NCBI GenBank assembly: GCA_944354085.1
Contig: CALVPW010000062.1
Location: forward strand, 1 to 9,037
Source of the DNA: an uncultured Clostridia bacterium
GTDB taxonomy: Bacteria > Bacillota > Clostridia > Christensenellales > Borkfalkiaceae
DNA length: 9,037 bases
Direction of reading: 5' to 3'
Shown here piece after piece: positions 6,951 through 9,037 of this stretch (position 1 is the first letter of the stretch; each line of letters starts with the position of its first letter). The translations under genes and the position numbers were made by a program. A model generated the notes under the pieces. The model did no database searches and was not told the origin of the DNA. It worked only from the letters and a program-made list of their open reading frames with translations.

Positions 6951-7089
6951 GCATAAATTTTCAAAAAAAGTTGCAAATATTCTAAAATCGGCGAAAGCGG
7001 CGTGTGAAAAACGATACAGACGTGCGCTTTTGAAAAATTTGTTCATTTTGTGACGGAGCGGGGCGGCGGGAGCTTTCACGCAAGAACGC

Positions 7090-7118
7090 TTGCCTTTTTT
7101 AAGGCGGCATGGTACAAT
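7090..7118 (+). promoter_or_regulatory. Promoter immediately before the ATG at 7126
   Basis: TTGCCT (7090-7095) and TACAAT (7113-7118) are separated by 17 bp. The -10 ends only 7 bases before the ATG at 7126, so transcription should start at or within a base or two of the start codon. Confidence 0.7.
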
Positions 7119-7125
7119 ACGGCGT

Positions 7126-7755
7126 ATGAAAGAAGACTTTTTAACGGCGCTCGACGAATATTTCTGCGCGCATTATTCCGATTACGTCCGCCTGAGCGCG
7201 ATCGAGGGTTACGTCATGCCCGAGGTCGTGTACGTGGGGGAGGACGGCAACATCGCCCGCAGGGAATCGGCGTGCATGCGGCTGGACCGCCAAAAGGACC
7301 GCGACGCGCTTCTGGCGCGCTTTAAGGCGGGGCTTGCCGATACGCATTTCACCTTTTCGTTCCGCATGCGGTCGCTGCGCGAAAAGTGGCTGGACCTGCG
7401 CGATAAGCAGACCTTTTCCAAGCTCCTGCCCGCGGCGCTCGCGCATGCATCGCAGACGGCGGATGCGGCGGGGGCGCGGCTCTCCGTCGAACCGCGTTTT
7501 TGGAAGATGATCGTAAAGGGCAAGGTGTATCCCGAAAAGAACACCGTGTTCGCGCTCGCGCTCACGAGCAATCTGCAGCTGCAGGATACCGCCGTGCTGC
7601 TGGCGAGCCTCGGGTATTCCTTCCAAAGCGACGACGTGCGCGACGTCGTGGTGCGCTATCTTTTGGAGCAGCGCATCACCAACCCCGCCATGCGCGACGC
7701 CTGCCTTGCGGCGTACTGCATCGAAAGCCTGCCCATCCGCCGCGAAAACGCTTGA
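7126..7755 (+). CDS. Protein of unknown function with a C-terminal HTH-like module
   Basis: A 209-residue soluble protein that I cannot name. The N-terminal part (about 1-95) is helical and charged, with no recognised motif. The C-terminal part, from FSKLLPAALAHA (about 100) to the end, resembles from memory a module common in Firmicutes proteins. There a helix-turn-helix-like segment (RFWKMIVKGKVYPEKNTVFA) is followed by LALTSNLQLQDTAVLLASLG and an SD-VRDVVVRYLLEQ-type helix. In relatives the pattern is 'Lys-Xaa-Thr-ALALA-L-L--ETxxLL--AGY'. DNA or protein binding is therefore a guess. ATG 7126 is chosen because a TTG at 7090 lies in the -35 box. There is no Shine-Dalgarno at the usual distance, unlike every other gene here. 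Its stop codon (7753-7755) overlaps the -35 box of the T-box promoter, and no terminator intervenes. Confidence 0.8.
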   Translation: MKEDFLTALDEYFCAHYSDYVRLSAIEGYVMPEVVYVGEDGNIARRESACMRLDRQKDRDALLARFKAGLADTHFTFSFRMRSLREKWLDLRDKQTFSKLLPAALAHASQTADAAGARLSVEPRFWKMIVKGKVYPEKNTVFALALTSNLQLQDTAVLLASLGYSFQSDDVRDVVVRYLLEQRITNPAMRDACLAAYCIESLPIRRENA

Positions 7756-7780
7756 CAATTTTCCCGCGGGCTTGTACAAT
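7752..7780 (+). promoter_or_regulatory. Promoter of the T-box leader and cysE-cysS operon
   Basis: A consensus TTGACA (7752-7757) and TACAAT (7775-7780) are 17 bp apart, a strong promoter. The -35 overlaps the TGA stop of the upstream gene. Transcription should start near 7787, about 310 bases before cysE, which leaves room for the full riboswitch. Confidence 0.88.
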
Positions 7781-7786
7781 GATAGC

Positions 7787-8068
7787 ACAAAGGAGGGGAC
7801 GCGGCCGTACGCGGACGCCGTTCCCTTTATAACACTTTGCCGAGAGCAAAAAAGAGTACTTCTTTGCGGCAGCCACAGAGAGAGGGGCGTTGGGTGAAAG
7901 CTCCTTGCGCCAAGGGAAGGAAGGTGCGTTTTGTTCGCCGGAGGCACGGGGCAATGCCCGCGGCAGTCCGCCGTTATCGGACGAACGAGGGGAATTTCCC
8001 GAAGTAAAGTGGGACCGCGCAACCAAGCGCCTTTACGCATATGATGTCATATCCGTAAAGGCGTTTTT
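7787..8068 (+). promoter_or_regulatory. T-box riboswitch, cysteine-specific (UGC specifier)
   Basis: A leader RNA that senses uncharged tRNA-Cys and controls readthrough into cysE-cysS. Stem I can be traced. Its base is GAGCAAAA (7844-7851) with TTTTGTTC (7929-7936). The specifier loop has GAGTA (7854-7858) on one side and TGC, the cysteine codon, at 7925-7927 on the other. The next helix is CTTCTTT (7859-7865) with AAGGAAG (7917-7923). Then come AGAGAG (7877-7882) and a distal hairpin AGGGGC/GCTCCT (7883-7888/7900-7905) whose loop carries GGGTGAAA. Downstream hairpins include GTCCG/CGGAC (7966-7970/7978-7982). The antiterminator is GTAAAG (8004-8009), the seven-base bulge TGGGACC (8010-8016), GCGC/GCGC (8017-8020/8027-8030) and CTTTAC (8031-8036). 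CTTTAC is shared with the terminator, so the two structures exclude each other. Confidence 0.95.
8028..8068 (+). terminator. T-box regulatory terminator
   Basis: CGCCTTTACG (8028-8037) pairs perfectly with CGTAAAGGCG (8054-8063); the loop holds a further ATATGA/TCATAT helix (8039-8044/8047-8052), and TTTTT follows at 8064-8068. It forms when no uncharged tRNA-Cys is bound. It would also stop transcripts arriving from the gene at 7126, which has no terminator of its own. Confidence 0.93.
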
Positions 8069-8095
8069 ATTATCGGAAAAAAGGGAGGAAGACGC

Positions 8096-8806
8096 ATGTT
8101 TTTTGCAAGATTGCGCAAAGATATCGCCGCGGCGCAAAAGAACGACCCCGCCGCGCGCAACAAATTCGAGATCTGGCTCACCTATTCGGGCGTGCATGCG
8201 CTCTCGTGGCACCGCTGGGCAAACTTTTTATACCGCATCCATCTCAAACTTCTCGCCCGCATCACGTCGCAGTTCGCCAAATTTTTGACGGGGATCGAGA
8301 TCCATCCCGCCGCCAAGATCGCCGCGGGCGTGTTCATCGACCACGGCGCGGGCGTCGTTATCGGCGAGACGGCGGAGGTGGAGGAGGACGTCGTCATCTA
8401 CCAGGGCGTCACGCTGGGCGGCACGGGCAAGGAAAAGGGCAAGCGCCACCCCACCATCCGCCGCGGCGCGACCATCTCCTGCGGGGCGAAGGTCTTGGGC
8501 GGTTTCACCGTGGGCGAAGGCGCGCGCATCGGCGCGGGCGCCGTCGTTTTGAAGGAGGTCCCGCCATACGCCACCGTCGTGGGCGTTCCCGGGCGCGTGG
8601 TGCGCATCAACGGCGAAAAGAAGCAGGACCTCATCCCCGAAAAGGACGATCCCATCCTGCGCGAGGTGTGCGCCCTGCGCGAGCGGGTGTACGCCCTCGA
8701 AGAACGGCTCGCCGCCGACGAACATGCGGCAGCCCAAGGGGCGGCGCCCGAACGGGGCGCGCGGGAAGAACAAGGAGAACAAGGAGGACGCGATGAAGAT
8801 CTATAA
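8096..8806 (+). CDS. cysE: Serine O-acetyltransferase
   Basis: Transfers an acetyl group from acetyl-CoA to L-serine, giving O-acetylserine, the precursor that takes up sulfide to form cysteine. The 236-residue protein has the short N-terminal helical domain of Gram-positive CysE/EpsC. The left-handed beta-helix of hexapeptide repeats follows (about 66-165): IHPAAKIAAGVFIDHGAG, VVIGETAEV, YQGVTLGGTG and IGAGAVVLKEVPPYATVVGVPGR. His83 in IDHGAG is the expected catalytic base, and Arg117-His118 in KRHPTI form the other active-site pair. GGGAGG (8083-8088) lies seven bases before the ATG. The tail (about 187-236) is a charged, low-complexity helix rich in Glu, Arg, Gln and Gly. It extends past the usual end, covers the ribosome binding site of cysS, and its last codons overlap cysS by 14 bases. 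Expression is controlled by the T-box upstream. Confidence 0.97.
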   Translation: MFFARLRKDIAAAQKNDPAARNKFEIWLTYSGVHALSWHRWANFLYRIHLKLLARITSQFAKFLTGIEIHPAAKIAAGVFIDHGAGVVIGETAEVEEDVVIYQGVTLGGTGKEKGKRHPTIRRGATISCGAKVLGGFTVGEGARIGAGAVVLKEVPPYATVVGVPGRVVRINGEKKQDLIPEKDDPILREVCALRERVYALEERLAADEHAAAQGAAPERGAREEQGEQGGRDEDL

Positions 8807-9037
8807 TTCCCTCACGAGGAGAAAGGAGACCTTTGCGCCCATCGAGGCGGGCAAGGTCAAAATGTATGCGTGCGGCATCACCGTTTCGGGCGAGGCGCAC
8901 ATCGGGCACGCCTATCAGGCGATCGTGTACGACGTGTTCCGCAAATTTTTGGAGAAGCTGGGCTATCGGGTGACGTATGCCCGCAACTATACGGACGTGG
9001 ACGACAAGATCATCGCCCGCTCGCGCGAGACGGGCAT
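8793..9037 (+). CDS. cysS: Cysteinyl-tRNA synthetase, N-terminal part (cut by window end)
   Basis: Activates cysteine with ATP and attaches it to tRNA-Cys. Only the first 81 codons are inside the window; the reading frame is open at the right edge, so this is a partial gene by position, not a pseudogene. The Rossmann-fold start is clear: NSLTRRKETFAPI (5-17), the zinc-binding Cys27 in MYACGITV, the class I HIGH motif (residues 36-39) and NYTDVDDKII (65-74), which matches the conserved N-x-TDxDDKII element. The stretch after CGITV reads SGEAHIGHAYQ instead of the commoner Y-D-x-x-HIG-x-x-R, a mild variant. ATG 8793 has AAGGAGG (8781-8787) five bases upstream, located within the cysE coding region, and overlaps cysE by 14 bases. 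Translation is therefore likely coupled, and both genes answer to the same T-box. Confidence 0.97.
   Translation, partial: MKIYNSLTRRKETFAPIEAGKVKMYACGITVSGEAHIGHAYQAIVYDVFRKFLEKLGYRVTYARNYTDVDDKIIARSRETG

Larger units (their letters stand above)
6866..7125. other. Intergenic region between divergent deoR-type gene and unknown gene
   Basis: The 260-base gap holds the deoR-type leader, promoter and palindromes on its left (6866-6962) and the promoter of the gene at 7126 on its right (7090-7118). Between about 6963 and 7089 I see no convincing gene, RNA or promoter. The left part is strongly AT-rich and the right part returns to local GC content. Confidence 0.6.

Noticed and set aside
6866..6976. 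N-terminal extension of the deoR-type protein to 6976
   Set aside because: The extra 37 residues cover the promoter and leader, are not family-like, and lack a ribosome binding site; the start at 6865 has all expected signals.
6197..6985. 262-codon plus-strand frame opposite the deoR-type gene
   Set aside because: The minus strand encodes an intact DeoR protein with its own ribosome binding site and promoter; this frame has neither.
7788..7830. Strong Shine-Dalgarno-like AAAGGAGGGG at 7788-7797 suggesting a leader peptide before the T-box
   Set aside because: No ATG, GTG or TTG lies at a usable distance downstream; the sequence is probably part of a 5' hairpin with the GTTCCCTTT around 7820-7828.
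7141..8040. 299-codon minus-strand frame over the unknown gene and the T-box
   Set aside because: It crosses the structured riboswitch and the opposing gene, with no ribosome binding site or recognisable domain.
1..9037. CRISPR arrays, insertion sequences, tRNA or rRNA genes, phage genes, long direct repeats
   Set aside because: I looked for spaced repeats, terminal inverted repeats with transposase motifs, and cloverleaf-like segments and found none. The palindromes present are terminators, the T-box, or short promoter elements.

Overview
The window is GC-rich (roughly 60%) and tightly packed. It reads as a Gram-positive, Clostridia-like chromosome. The grounds are purine-rich GGAGG ribosome binding sites before nearly every gene, sigma-A type promoters with exactly 17-bp spacers, a T-box riboswitch, a DeoR-family regulator and a K+-dependent membrane pyrophosphatase. 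I cannot fix the species; a gut-type Clostridia or Christensenellales relative is a guess from composition and gene content. No rRNA, tRNA, CRISPR array, insertion sequence or phage gene is visible.

Layout from left to right. (1) 61-2253: complete membrane ion-pumping pyrophosphatase (hppA), followed by a small orphan protein (2320-2679) with its own promoter. A shared bidirectional terminator closes this block. (2) 2726-6071: an AraC-type regulator on the minus strand is divergent from a two-gene operon made of a DMT-type membrane transporter and a glycoside hydrolase family 2 enzyme with beta-glucuronidase hallmarks. The two divergent promoters interlock physically, and the operon genes overlap by ATGA. 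This looks like a small regulated glycoside (probably glucuronide) uptake and cleavage module. (3) 6107-6865: a DeoR-family regulator on the minus strand, convergent with the hydrolase across a perfect palindromic terminator. A palindrome sits on its own -35 box. (4) 7126-7755: a protein of unknown function whose C-terminal part resembles a degenerate helix-turn-helix module. Its promoter lies so close to the ATG that the transcript should be leaderless. (5) 7752-9037: a promoter, a complete cysteine-specific T-box leader, serine acetyltransferase (cysE) and the start of cysteinyl-tRNA synthetase (cysS, cut by the window end). Uncharged tRNA-Cys should switch on both cysteine synthesis and its charging.

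The most instructive parts are the T-box, whose specifier codon and two mutually exclusive helices can be read base by base, the interlocked AraC/operon promoters, and the predicted leaderless gene. No radically new system is evident. The AraC-DMT-GH2 module and the unknown leaderless gene are the best candidates for something undescribed.
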